Notes under the pieces: model-generated
The model's database searches: none
What the model was told of the DNA's origin: nothing
The model's input: the letters and a program-made list of their open reading frames with translations, nothing else
Position numbers and translations under genes: made by a program
NCBI GenBank assembly: GCA_964408455.1
Contig: CAYOZN010000002.1
Coordinates: 186,001-250,000, forward strand
DNA: 64,000 nt
Reading direction: 5' to 3'
Source of the DNA: CAYOZN01 sp964408455
Lineage (GTDB): Bacteria > Planctomycetota > Phycisphaerae > UBA1845 > UTPLA1
In this document: piece by piece, positions 1-7,359 of the stretch
Position numbering within the stretch: position 1 is the stretch's first letter
How the letters are laid out: each line of letters opens with the position of its first letter

Positions 1-387
1 AAAATGACCGACGAAAAGTTCGTGCACGAATTTTTTGCGATGGAGACGTGGGCGAACGACAACATCCCGGTCGCCGGTGAGACATTCCGCCAGTTCGTGA
101 AGGACTGCTTTCAGAAAAACCTGCTCATGCAGGGCAAGATGCGACTGGGAACCAAGACCATCGATCTGTCAAAGATCACCTGCCCGGTGCTGAACCTGAT
201 GGCCGCGAACGACCACCTGGTTCCGTGCGGGCAGAGCGCGACATTCAACGACCTGGTCGGCTCGAAGGATCGAAAGTCGATCACGTTTCCGGCAGGGCAC
301 ATCGGCCTGTCGGTCGGCAGCAAGGCGCATCGCGACTTGTGGCCGAAAGTGGCCGACTGGCTTGCCGAGCGGTCGGAAAAGCTGTAA
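1..387 (+). CDS. phaC: class III poly(3-hydroxyalkanoate) synthase, C-terminal part (cut by window edge)
   Basis: The reading frame is open at base 1, so only the C-terminal ~128 residues are present. They match the end of the alpha/beta-hydrolase fold of PhaC polymerases, which add hydroxyacyl-CoA units to the growing polyester at the granule surface. Counting from the ATG at base 4, the putative catalytic Asp is D70 (in AANDHLVP) and the catalytic His is H99 (in PAGHIGLS); the nucleophile Cys would lie upstream of the window. The SDR reductase 190 bp downstream fits a phaC-phaB-like pair. The family call is good; class III is inferred from the HIGLSVGSKAH tail. Confidence 0.85.
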   Translation, partial: KMTDEKFVHEFFAMETWANDNIPVAGETFRQFVKDCFQKNLLMQGKMRLGTKTIDLSKITCPVLNLMAANDHLVPCGQSATFNDLVGSKDRKSITFPAGHIGLSVGSKAHRDLWPKVADWLAERSEKL

Positions 388-577
388 CGCACCGGGGGCG
401 AAACATGCTGTTTCGCCGCGGGGCGGGTTTGAGAGTTCAGAATACGCATTGCGTGCGGGGCAGCCGTCGGCCGGCTCCGCTTCGCACGGCGTATCGTCCA
501 TATTGGTTGGAGCAATCAGGGAGGCCGGCGCGGCGTGTTGTCCCAGCGACGCATCGCCGCAACGGGGGAAACACATC

Positions 578-1393
578 ATGGAACTCAAGGGCAGAAATGC
601 CGTCATTACCGGGGCCGCGAGTGGAATCGGCCGTGCCACCTGTGAGGCACTCGTCGCCAACGAAGTCGCATCGATCGCGGCGGTTGATCGCAGCTCGGCC
701 GTCAACGATGTCTGCGACGAACTCAACAAGAAGGCCGGCCGGGCCGTGCTTGTGCCCTATGTCGGCGACGTGACCAGCGACGAATTCCGCCAGACGGTCA
801 TCGCCACGCACAAGAGCAAGTATGGCGCGCTGCATCTGTGCATTCCCGCCGCCGGCATTACGCGCGACGCCCTGTCGGTCAAGAAGAACAAGGAGACCGG
901 CCGGGTTGAGACGTATGCCCGCAAGGATCTGGAGGAGGTCTTCGCGATAAACCTCGTGGCGCCGATCTGCTGGGCGATGGATGCGGTGGCGACCGTGGCG
1001 GAGGACCGCATGAAGCGCGGGCTGGGCCGCTGGGAGCCGGCCGAGGGCAGCGAGGGCTGCATCGTCTTCATCGGCAGCGTCTCATCGCAGGGCAACAAGG
1101 GCCAGATCGCCTATGCGACGTCGAAGGCGGGGCTGGAAGGCGCGCAGGCCACGCTGGCGATGGAGGCCAACTACTACGGCATCCGGTGCGCCATCATCCA
1201 CCCCGGCTATACCGATACGCCGATGGTGCGGGCCCTGGGGCAGGATTACGTGCGCGATCACATCCTGCCGCAGACGCAGCTCCGCCGCCTGTGCAGGCCG
1301 TCGGAAATTGCCGACGGCATCGTGTTCATGCTGAAGAACTCGGCGGTCAGCGGCTCGCTGTGGGTGGATGCGGGGTGGCATCCGACGGCGTAG
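578..1393 (+). CDS. SDR-family oxidoreductase, acetoacetyl-CoA reductase-like
   Basis: A 271-aa short-chain dehydrogenase/reductase. The Rossmann glycine motif TGAASGIG is at residues 11-18, a catalytic Ser lies in IGSVSS (about 167-170), and the Tyr-x-x-x-Lys pair is Y179/K183. The ATG at 578 is chosen because the purine-rich GGGGGAA stands 7 nt before it and the protein then begins with the usual beta strand; the frame is open further upstream but that part lacks family features. Its position behind a PHA synthase suggests it supplies (R)-3-hydroxyacyl-CoA (PhaB role). That is inference: SDR sequences alone do not fix the substrate. The KKNKETGRVETYARKD loop after residue 100 is longer than in typical PhaB. 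Confidence 0.85.
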   Translation: MELKGRNAVITGAASGIGRATCEALVANEVASIAAVDRSSAVNDVCDELNKKAGRAVLVPYVGDVTSDEFRQTVIATHKSKYGALHLCIPAAGITRDALSVKKNKETGRVETYARKDLEEVFAINLVAPICWAMDAVATVAEDRMKRGLGRWEPAEGSEGCIVFIGSVSSQGNKGQIAYATSKAGLEGAQATLAMEANYYGIRCAIIHPGYTDTPMVRALGQDYVRDHILPQTQLRRLCRPSEIADGIVFMLKNSAVSGSLWVDAGWHPTA

Positions 1394-1498
1394 GGCCTTA
1401 TCTGACACTGAATTTCAGGGCCGTGCTGTCCACAGTTCGGACTGCGCACGTTCGCCTGGAACTTCAAGCGCGACGGCACTCTCGAATGCAGGCCGCGA

Positions 1499-2500
1499 TC
1501 AGGGGTTGTTCGACGGCCGCGCGCGGGAGACCGGCCCCTTTCCTGCGTCCAACTCGGCCAGCGCCTGCTTGAAGTAGGCGATGGTCTTTGCGATGCCGTC
1601 TTCCAGCGAGATGCGCGGCTCGTAGCCCAGCAGGGTGCGGGCACGCGCCAGGTCCGGCCGGCGGCGGGTGGGGTCGTCCTGCGGCAGGGGCTTGTGAATG
1701 ACCTCCAGTTTGCGGCCGAGTGCCTTGCCGATGGCATTCACCAGCTCGAGCATGGTGATCTCGCCGTCATTCCCCAGATTGATCGGCCCCGTGTGTTCGC
1801 CATTCATCAGGCGGCACAGCCCATCGACCAGGTCACTCACGTAGCAGAAGCTGCGCGTCTGCGAGCCATCGCCATAGACGGTGATGCCCTCGCCGCGGAG
1901 GGCCTGGCAGATGAAGTTGCTGACCACGCGGCCGTCGTCGATGTCCATGTTCGGGCCGTAGGTGTTGAAGATGCGTGCCACGCGGATGGCAACCTTGTGC
2001 TGCCGGTGGTAGTCGAACATCAGCGTCTCGGCGACGCGCTTGCCCTCGTCGTAGCAGCTTCGCACGCCGATGGGATTGACGTTGCCCCAGTAGTCCTCGG
2101 TCTGCGGGTGAACGTGCGGATCGCCATAGACCTCCGACGTGCTGGCCTGGAGGATGCGTGCCCGCACGCGCTTCGCAAGCCCCAGCATGTGGTAGGTGCC
2201 CATGACGTTGGTCTTGATGGTCTTGACGGGGTTGTACTGATAGTGGACCGGGCTGGCGGGGCAGGCGAGGTGGTAGATCTCGTCAACCTCGATGGTGATG
2301 GGCTCGATGACGTCGTGGCGGATGAACTCGAAGCGGCCGCTGGCGATCATCTCGCGATAGCGCTCGCCGAAGTTCTCGATGCGGCCGGTGAAACAGTTGT
2401 CGAGGCAGATGACGTGATGGCCCTCGTCGAAGAGGCGCAGGCACAGGTGGGAGCCGATGAAGCCTGCGCCGCCGGTGACGAGGATGGTTTTTCGAGCCAT
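1499..2500 (-). CDS. uxs: UDP-glucuronate decarboxylase (UDP-xylose synthase), extended SDR
   Basis: A 333-aa NAD-dependent epimerase/dehydratase family protein that decarboxylates UDP-glucuronate to UDP-xylose, feeding extracellular polysaccharide. Visible: NAD-binding TGGAGFIGS at residues 9-17, the TSE triad at 121-123 and the active-site Y150/K154 in YDEGKR. The N-terminal sequence and the GDGSQTRSFCYVSDLVDGL stretch closely match the UXS subfamily rather than dTDP-glucose dehydratase. It has no membrane anchor, unlike many eukaryotic UXS. It stands alone, convergent with the SDR gene. A TCGAAA-rich repeat occupies its 5' untranslated side. Confidence 0.9.
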   Translation of the reverse strand: MARKTILVTGGAGFIGSHLCLRLFDEGHHVICLDNCFTGRIENFGERYREMIASGRFEFIRHDVIEPITIEVDEIYHLACPASPVHYQYNPVKTIKTNVMGTYHMLGLAKRVRARILQASTSEVYGDPHVHPQTEDYWGNVNPIGVRSCYDEGKRVAETLMFDYHRQHKVAIRVARIFNTYGPNMDIDDGRVVSNFICQALRGEGITVYGDGSQTRSFCYVSDLVDGLCRLMNGEHTGPINLGNDGEITMLELVNAIGKALGRKLEVIHKPLPQDDPTRRRPDLARARTLLGYEPRISLEDGIAKTIAYFKQALAELDAGKGPVSRARPSNNP

Positions 2501-2809
2501 GGGTTCGTCCTGAACGGGAAAACCGAAAATCGAAACGTCGAAAGTCGAAACGTCAAGACGTCGAAATTCGAAACGCCAAATGAGTTCGCATCATCGCTTG
2601 ATGCCTGGCTTCGTGCCTGCAAGCCGACTTCGGCCACGGTGCTGGGCGGAAGATACGACGCGCTCGGCAGGGCGTCAAACCGGGGTGAATTCATTTACGC
2701 GGCCGTCGTTTGATTTTGGTGGGCCGCTCGGCGGTCTGAGCTGTCGGGCTCGCCCTTTGCGGGGCCTGCAATCTCAAGAAGGGTGATTGCAGGGATGGAT
2801 GCCGATTAA
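2501..2809. other. intergenic spacer between uxs and the radical SAM gene, with a TCGAAA-rich repeat
   Basis: No credible gene. The first ~80 bases upstream of uxs are dominated by repeated TCGAAA words (see separate repeat entry). The rest contains short direct repeats of CTTTGCGGGGCCTGCAATC-type sequence near 2755-2790 and no recognisable promoter or terminator. Confidence 0.6.
2521..2578. repeat. degenerate TCGAAA tandem repeat
   Basis: Within 58 bases the word CGAAA occurs six times, spaced alternately about 7-10 bases apart (TCGAAACG, TCGAAAG, TCGAAACG, TCAAGACG, TCGAAAT, TCGAAACG). It sits 20-80 bases upstream of the uxs start codon on the minus strand. The AT-rich composition contrasts with the GC-rich surroundings. 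Function unknown; it is not a CRISPR, because units are too short and contiguous. Confidence 0.6.
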
Positions 2810-4114
2810 CTAAGTTGATCCGTCGAAATTGAATGTCATTTGTCCGGCATCCCGCCGTCGAGTACCCGCTGCCGGCGCCTGAACAAGAGGAAGGCTCTGC
2901 TTAAACTTCTTGCTGTGGGCGGGGCTTCCGCAGCCGCGGCCACAACCGCTGCGCGCCGCGCTGGGGTTTGCGCGGTCCATGTCGTAATCGTCCGCCCCGG
3001 TTGGAGACGCGTCGGCGCCTCGCTTCACTTTTTCAAGCCCATAGCGGGCGGCGGAGACTTCGAAGAGGGAGCGGATGTTCTCCCAGTAGGGGCCATCCCC
3101 GCGCATGCGGTTGCCGAAGCGGGTGTCGTTCAACTTGCCGCCGCGCATCTCGCGGATACGGGCCTCGACGCGATCGGCACGGAGGGGCAGGGCCTCGTGC
3201 AGGCGGGAGAGGAAGACGGGGGCGACATTCCTGGGCAGGCGGAGTGCAATGTAGGCGGCACTGCATGCGCCGGCGTCGGCAGCGCGGCGGAGCACGGCGG
3301 GAATTTCGCGATCGTTGAGGCCGGGGATGATGGGGGCGACCATGACGCCGACGCTGAGACCGGCCTCGCGCAGGCGGCGTACGGCGTCGAAGCGGCGGGT
3401 GATGGTGGCGGCCTGGGGCTCGATGAGCTTGCCCATGGCGTCGTCGGCGAAGGGGATGCTGATGAAGATGCGGACGCCGGGTTTGTCGGGGTTGCCGACT
3501 TGCTTGTGGGCGACCGGCATGCCTGCGCTGCGCTTAGGCATGGCATTCGAGGGTTCGCCATCTGCTGGCGTGGCGCCCAATGGCAGTGCACCCGGAAGCA
3601 TGCCGGTGCGGACGGATTCGTCGAGGCGGCGGAGCAGATCGGCGTCGCGGACGACGAGGCAGCTCTTGGTGATGATGGAGACGGGATTGGCGTAGTCGAC
3701 GCATACTTCGAGGCAACGGCGGGTGAGCTGGTACGTCGCCTCGATGGGCTGATAGCAGTCGGTGACGCCGGAGAAGCAGACGCTGTCGCGCGACCAGGCA
3801 CGCTTCGAGAAGGCGGCGGCAAGCAGCTCGGGGGCGTTGACCTTGGCGACCAGCCGGGTGTCGAAGTCGGTGCCGGCGCCCATGTTCAGGTATTCGTGGG
3901 TGGTGCGGGCGTAGCAGTAGGCACAGGCGTGCTGGCAGCCGCGATAGGGGTTGACCGACCAGCGGAAGGGGATGTCGGGGCTGTCGTTTTCGGCGAGGAT
4001 GGACTTGGCGTGCTCCTCGTAGACCTCGAAGGCGGCGAGGGGAGCGGGTTCGAGGAGCTCGCGGTGCTCGGAGAGGTAGGGATTGGGCGGGTTGGCGACG
4101 GGGCGGAGGAGCAT
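2810..4114 (-). CDS. PA0069-family radical SAM protein (SplB-like) with in-frame insertion
   Basis: A 434-aa radical SAM enzyme. The 4Fe-4S/SAM motif is C60-x3-C64-x2-C67 in GCQHACAYCYAR, preceded by NPYRGCQH as in the PA0069/spore photoproduct lyase-like family; GVMVAPIIPGLND is another hallmark. The substrate of PA0069 proteins is not established. Residues about 170-201 (TGMLPGALPL... to ...AGMP) interrupt the strand that normally leads straight into the ISIPFDDD-like motif. The DNA coding for them is bounded by perfect 10-bp inverted repeats (3513-3522 and 3598-3607), so they look like a small mobile insert kept in frame. The promoter lies only ~6 bases from the ATG. Confidence 0.85.
   Translation of the reverse strand: MLLRPVANPPNPYLSEHRELLEPAPLAAFEVYEEHAKSILAENDSPDIPFRWSVNPYRGCQHACAYCYARTTHEYLNMGAGTDFDTRLVAKVNAPELLAAAFSKRAWSRDSVCFSGVTDCYQPIEATYQLTRRCLEVCVDYANPVSIITKSCLVVRDADLLRRLDESVRTGMLPGALPLGATPADGEPSNAMPKRSAGMPVAHKQVGNPDKPGVRIFISIPFADDAMGKLIEPQAATITRRFDAVRRLREAGLSVGVMVAPIIPGLNDREIPAVLRRAADAGACSAAYIALRLPRNVAPVFLSRLHEALPLRADRVEARIREMRGGKLNDTRFGNRMRGDGPYWENIRSLFEVSAARYGLEKVKRGADASPTGADDYDMDRANPSAARSGCGRGCGSPAHSKKFKQSLPLVQAPAAGTRRRDAGQMTFNFDGST
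3513..3607. repeat. 95-bp MITE/REP-like insert inside the radical SAM gene
   Basis: Perfect 10-bp inverted repeats ACCGGCATGC (3513-3522) and GCATGCCGGT (3598-3607) bracket a 75-bp interior rich in small palindromic words. It is read through in frame by the host gene as an extra ~32 residues with proline/alanine/glycine-rich, non-conserved sequence. Terminal inverted repeats within a conserved enzyme region suggest a non-autonomous mobile repeat. No target-site duplication was identified by eye. Confidence 0.45.
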
Positions 4115-4120
4115 GCGCAG

Positions 4121-4149
4121 ATTGTATTAGGTTAATGTTAGGGCTGCAA
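4121..4149 (-). promoter_or_regulatory. candidate sigma70-type promoter of the radical SAM gene, leaderless layout
   Basis: On the minus strand TTGCAG (4149-4144) and TACAAT (4126-4121) are separated by 17 bp. The -10 box ends only 6 bases before the ATG at 4114, so transcription would start at or next to the start codon. The box-to-ATG distance is seen; use as a promoter is inferred. Confidence 0.45.
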
Positions 4150-4207
4150 GCACGGGGGGATCATCCCGAAAAGGGTACGATCGGGCGGGTCCGGTGCAGA
4201 CGAACGG

Positions 4208-5635
4208 ATGGAAGCGGGGAGCGATTTGGACGCGATTGCGGTTAGTGAACCCCTGGTAAGCCCAGTACGGCGACGACCGCCCCTGCGCCGGTCGTTGCGT
4301 GCCAGCGTCATCGATGCGTCTGCCTATTCGCTGATGGTGGGCTGCGGCGAGACGTATATCCCCGCGTTCGTGATCGCGATCGGGTTGGGCGAGATCATCT
4401 CGGGGCTGGTGGCGGCGTTGCCCATGCTGGCAGGGGCGGCGGTGCAGCTTGGTTCGCCGCTGGGGGTGCGGCTGGTGCGGTCGCGGCGACGATGGGTGAT
4501 CATCAGTGCCATATTACAGGCACTCTCTTTTCTGCCGCTGGCGTGGGCGGCGCATCGCGGGAGCATGAGCGCGACGGCGGTGCTGCTGGTGGCGACGTGG
4601 TACTGGGGGGCGGCGCTGTCGGCGGGTCCGGCGTGGAATACGTGGATGGGGCACCTGGTGCCGCCGCGAATCCGGGCGGCGTACTTTGGCGTGCGGACGC
4701 TGTTCGCCCAGGTGTGCGTCTTCAGCGGGCTGCTGGCGGCCGGGGCAGTGTTGCACGTGATGGATGCGCGCGGTGCGCCGCTCATGGGCTTCGCGATGAT
4801 CTTCTGTGCCGCATCGGCGCTGCGGTTCATCTCAACGTGGTTTATTTCGCGAAAGTACGAGCCGCCGGCGAGTGTAGAAGGCGATCGCATTCTGGCGTGG
4901 AGCGATCTGCGGCGGCTGCCGGGCAGCCCGGAGGGGCGGCTGCTGACGTACATGTTTGTCATGCAGTCGGCGACCTACATATCGGCGCCATACTTTACGC
5001 CATATTTGTTGGGCCGGCTGGAACTGGAATATGGCGTGTATGTGGGGGTGCTGGCGGCATCGTTTCTGGGGAAGGCGGTGATGCTGCCGTTGTGGGGTCG
5101 ATTTGCGCGGCGGTTCGGCACCAAGCCGCTGCTTTGGCTGGGGGGCTTCGGCGTGGTGCCGGTGGCGGCACTGTGGGTGCTGTCGGACGCGGTGCCGTAC
5201 CTGGTGGCACTTCAGCTTCTCGCGGGGTTTGCGTGGGCAGCGTATGAGCTGGGGACGTTTCTGCTGCTGCTCGAAACAATTCCACACGAGCGGCGGACGA
5301 CGATGATGTCGCTTCAGCAGCTTCTTAATGCGCTGGCGATTGTGCTGGGATCGACCTTTGGGGCGTGGCTGTTGTCGCGTTTCGAGATGTCGGTGCAGGG
5401 CTATTTTCTGCTGTTCGGGCTCAGTTCAATGGCGCGGACGCTGAGCCTGCCTTTCCTGCGAAGCGTGACTCGGATCCCGCTGGTGCCGATTGAGATTGTC
5501 ATTCGCACGCTGGCGGTGCGACCGTCGGGCGGGTCGATCGATGGTGCGGTGGAAGCGGCGATGTTGGAGAATCCGATGGCGGATGGCAGCGGCCAGTTGC
5601 CCGAGCGAATTGACAGTGCGCATTCGCGGGGATGA
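4208..5635 (+). CDS. MFS transporter
   Basis: A 475-aa polytopic membrane protein with about 12 hydrophobic segments, a cytoplasmic N-terminal tail rich in Arg (about residues 20-30: RRRPPLRRSLR), and glycine-rich segments typical of the major facilitator superfamily (GLGEIISGLVAALPMLAGAAVQLGSPLGVRLV matching the TM2-TM3 region). The substrate cannot be inferred. It is transcribed divergently from the radical SAM gene across 93 bp. Its stop TGA overlaps an upstream in-frame ATG of the next gene (ATGA at 5632), so the two may be translationally coupled. Confidence 0.8.
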   Translation: MEAGSDLDAIAVSEPLVSPVRRRPPLRRSLRASVIDASAYSLMVGCGETYIPAFVIAIGLGEIISGLVAALPMLAGAAVQLGSPLGVRLVRSRRRWVIISAILQALSFLPLAWAAHRGSMSATAVLLVATWYWGAALSAGPAWNTWMGHLVPPRIRAAYFGVRTLFAQVCVFSGLLAAGAVLHVMDARGAPLMGFAMIFCAASALRFISTWFISRKYEPPASVEGDRILAWSDLRRLPGSPEGRLLTYMFVMQSATYISAPYFTPYLLGRLELEYGVYVGVLAASFLGKAVMLPLWGRFARRFGTKPLLWLGGFGVVPVAALWVLSDAVPYLVALQLLAGFAWAAYELGTFLLLLETIPHERRTTMMSLQQLLNALAIVLGSTFGAWLLSRFEMSVQGYFLLFGLSSMARTLSLPFLRSVTRIPLVPIEIVIRTLAVRPSGGSIDGAVEAAMLENPMADGSGQLPERIDSAHSRG

Positions 5636-5658
5636 GGCGATTCTACGGGAGACGTGAC

Positions 5659-6231
5659 ATGGAGAAGAACAGCGAGGGACCATTTCCGTTGTGGATTGAT
5701 CTTGAGACGGGGCGGGTGCGGCTGCCGTGCGGGTTTGAGTTCGATGGCGGGCTGACGCAGCGCGAGCTGAATGCGAGCGCGTTCGGCCAATCGGCGCGGA
5801 AGTTTGACTGCGGATCGCTGCCGTTCATGCACTACGACATCGATCCCGGCATGCTGGAGGGCCTGCGGATGTTCGGCCGGCTGTCGTTCTATGCGGAGAC
5901 GCTGCTGTCGGCGAGCGTGCTGGTGTCGTTCAATAAGCCCGGTGCGACGTGGGATGACTATTCGCTGGCACTGGAGGCGAAGGCGAAGGCGTTTCACGAC
6001 GCGTACCTGGAGCGATTGCTCGGGCGACCGCACAGCGTTCATCGCCTCGGCATTTCGCAACTGGCCGCGGAAGAGGCCGTGCTGGACACGAGCATCGGGT
6101 ACGACTTTGCGTGGGGGCGCGTGTTTTCTTATCACGACACGCGGGCGGGGGACACGAGCATCGCGATTCGCTACGGCGATCGACTGGAAAAAGCGAACGC
6201 GGCCTATCAAAAGGGTATCCGTCAAATCTGA
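5659..6231 (+). CDS. hypothetical protein
   Basis: A 190-aa protein with no recognised domain, signal peptide or membrane segment. It is acidic and rich in aromatic residues (FDCGSLPFMHYDIDPGMLEGLRMFGRLSFYAE). The ATG at 5659 is preferred because GGGAGA stands 5 bases ahead; an alternative in-frame ATG at 5632 overlaps the MFS stop codon and would add nine residues. Close coupling suggests cotranscription with the transporter. Composition and codon use match the neighbours. Confidence 0.65.
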   Translation: MEKNSEGPFPLWIDLETGRVRLPCGFEFDGGLTQRELNASAFGQSARKFDCGSLPFMHYDIDPGMLEGLRMFGRLSFYAETLLSASVLVSFNKPGATWDDYSLALEAKAKAFHDAYLERLLGRPHSVHRLGISQLAAEEAVLDTSIGYDFAWGRVFSYHDTRAGDTSIAIRYGDRLEKANAAYQKGIRQI

Positions 6232-6360
6232 ATCGAAAACGGCAATGCGGCTCAGCGCGAAGTTCGGCTGCGGCTCGCCGCGGGCGTGTCGGAGTCCTTC
6301 AGCGCACGGCGCGTGCGGCGATGGTAATCTTCCTGCTTCGCGCAGCGGCCCACTCGCTGT

Positions 6361-7128
6361 TCAGCCCAGCACGGCGGCGACAAATAGTTCCACGTCGTCC
6401 AGATTCGCCGCGCCGTCGCAATTCATGTCGCTGCGGGTCACATCGGCGGGATCGACCGGATTGCCAAGCACCGCGGCGGTGAAGCGGATGACATCCAGGC
6501 CGTTTACTGCGCCATCAGCATTCACGTCGCCGGCGAGCAGGGGCGTGCCATGGATTTCGGCGCCGGGCGCGGCGCCGGTGCCGCCGGGTTGCCACGTGGT
6601 GGCGTCCTGATCGGTGTTGGCGGAAAAGCCGATACCTTCGGCGGCCATCACCCAGACGCCGTTTTCACCTGGCGGCGCCAGGGACGTCGCGACAATCCAG
6701 TAGTTCACGCCGGCGCAGAGACGCGGGTGAGTCTGGGAGTCGACGGTTTCGAGGACGGGATCCCAACCGACGGCGGAGACGTTGAAGGCGTAGGATTCGA
6801 TGATCTCGGTGCCGGGGATGCTGACGCCGGGGGTGCTCTGGTCGTCGGGCCGCAGGCTGATGCGAACGAGCGGGTGCTGGACGCCGGAAAAGTCGTTATT
6901 CATAAACCAGAGCTTGATCTCGTCCAGCGTGTAGTCTGCATCGGGTGTGATGCGGATGCCGACCGACTGCTCGGCGAACACGTCGAATCCCCAGTATCCG
7001 AAGACGCCGCCAGGGGCGACGGTGCCGTAGATCAATTCGGCACGGGCCGGTGAGGCGATGAGGAAGGCTGCGGTGAAAAGTGCGAAGAAATTCCGCGAGC
7101 GGGCAATCGTGCGCAGATCGGCGAACAT
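6361..7128 (-). CDS. secreted protein with C-terminal dockerin-like EF-hand pair
   Basis: A 255-aa protein. Residues 1-30 form a signal peptide (basic start, hydrophobic FFALFTAAFLIASPARA, cleavage after ARA). The middle is a beta-rich domain with ICAGVNYWIVATSLA-type sequence seen in planctomycete exported proteins. The last ~55 residues carry two calcium-loop dockerin-like motifs: DVNADGAVNGLD and DMNCDGAANLDD. In Planctomycetota such tails are common on extracellular proteins, but no cohesin partner is seen here. The start is fixed by GGAGGA 5 bases upstream of the ATG at 7128. Divergent from fusA. Confidence 0.8.
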   Translation of the reverse strand: MFADLRTIARSRNFFALFTAAFLIASPARAELIYGTVAPGGVFGYWGFDVFAEQSVGIRITPDADYTLDEIKLWFMNNDFSGVQHPLVRISLRPDDQSTPGVSIPGTEIIESYAFNVSAVGWDPVLETVDSQTHPRLCAGVNYWIVATSLAPPGENGVWVMAAEGIGFSANTDQDATTWQPGGTGAAPGAEIHGTPLLAGDVNADGAVNGLDVIRFTAAVLGNPVDPADVTRSDMNCDGAANLDDVELFVAAVLG

Positions 7129-7359
7129 GATGTTCCTCCGGCGTAGGGGCTCGCCCGTGAAGCGATCTTCATTGTAACGGATTGGACGCGAGAGTGGGCG
7201 AACGGGCGGGGTTTGGCTAAACTCCGAGATTGCATTCAGTTGCGAGCGCTGGCAGGGCTGGCGCGATCGCACGGAAGCGCTGTACATTGAGCGGACCGGC
7301 AGGGTGGATCGAGGCGACGCGGCGACGCGGCATGCGAGCAAATAAAAGGTTGAATCGAC

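Noticed and set aside
2521..2578. CRISPR-like array
   Set aside because: Units of 7-10 bases without spacers; not a CRISPR.
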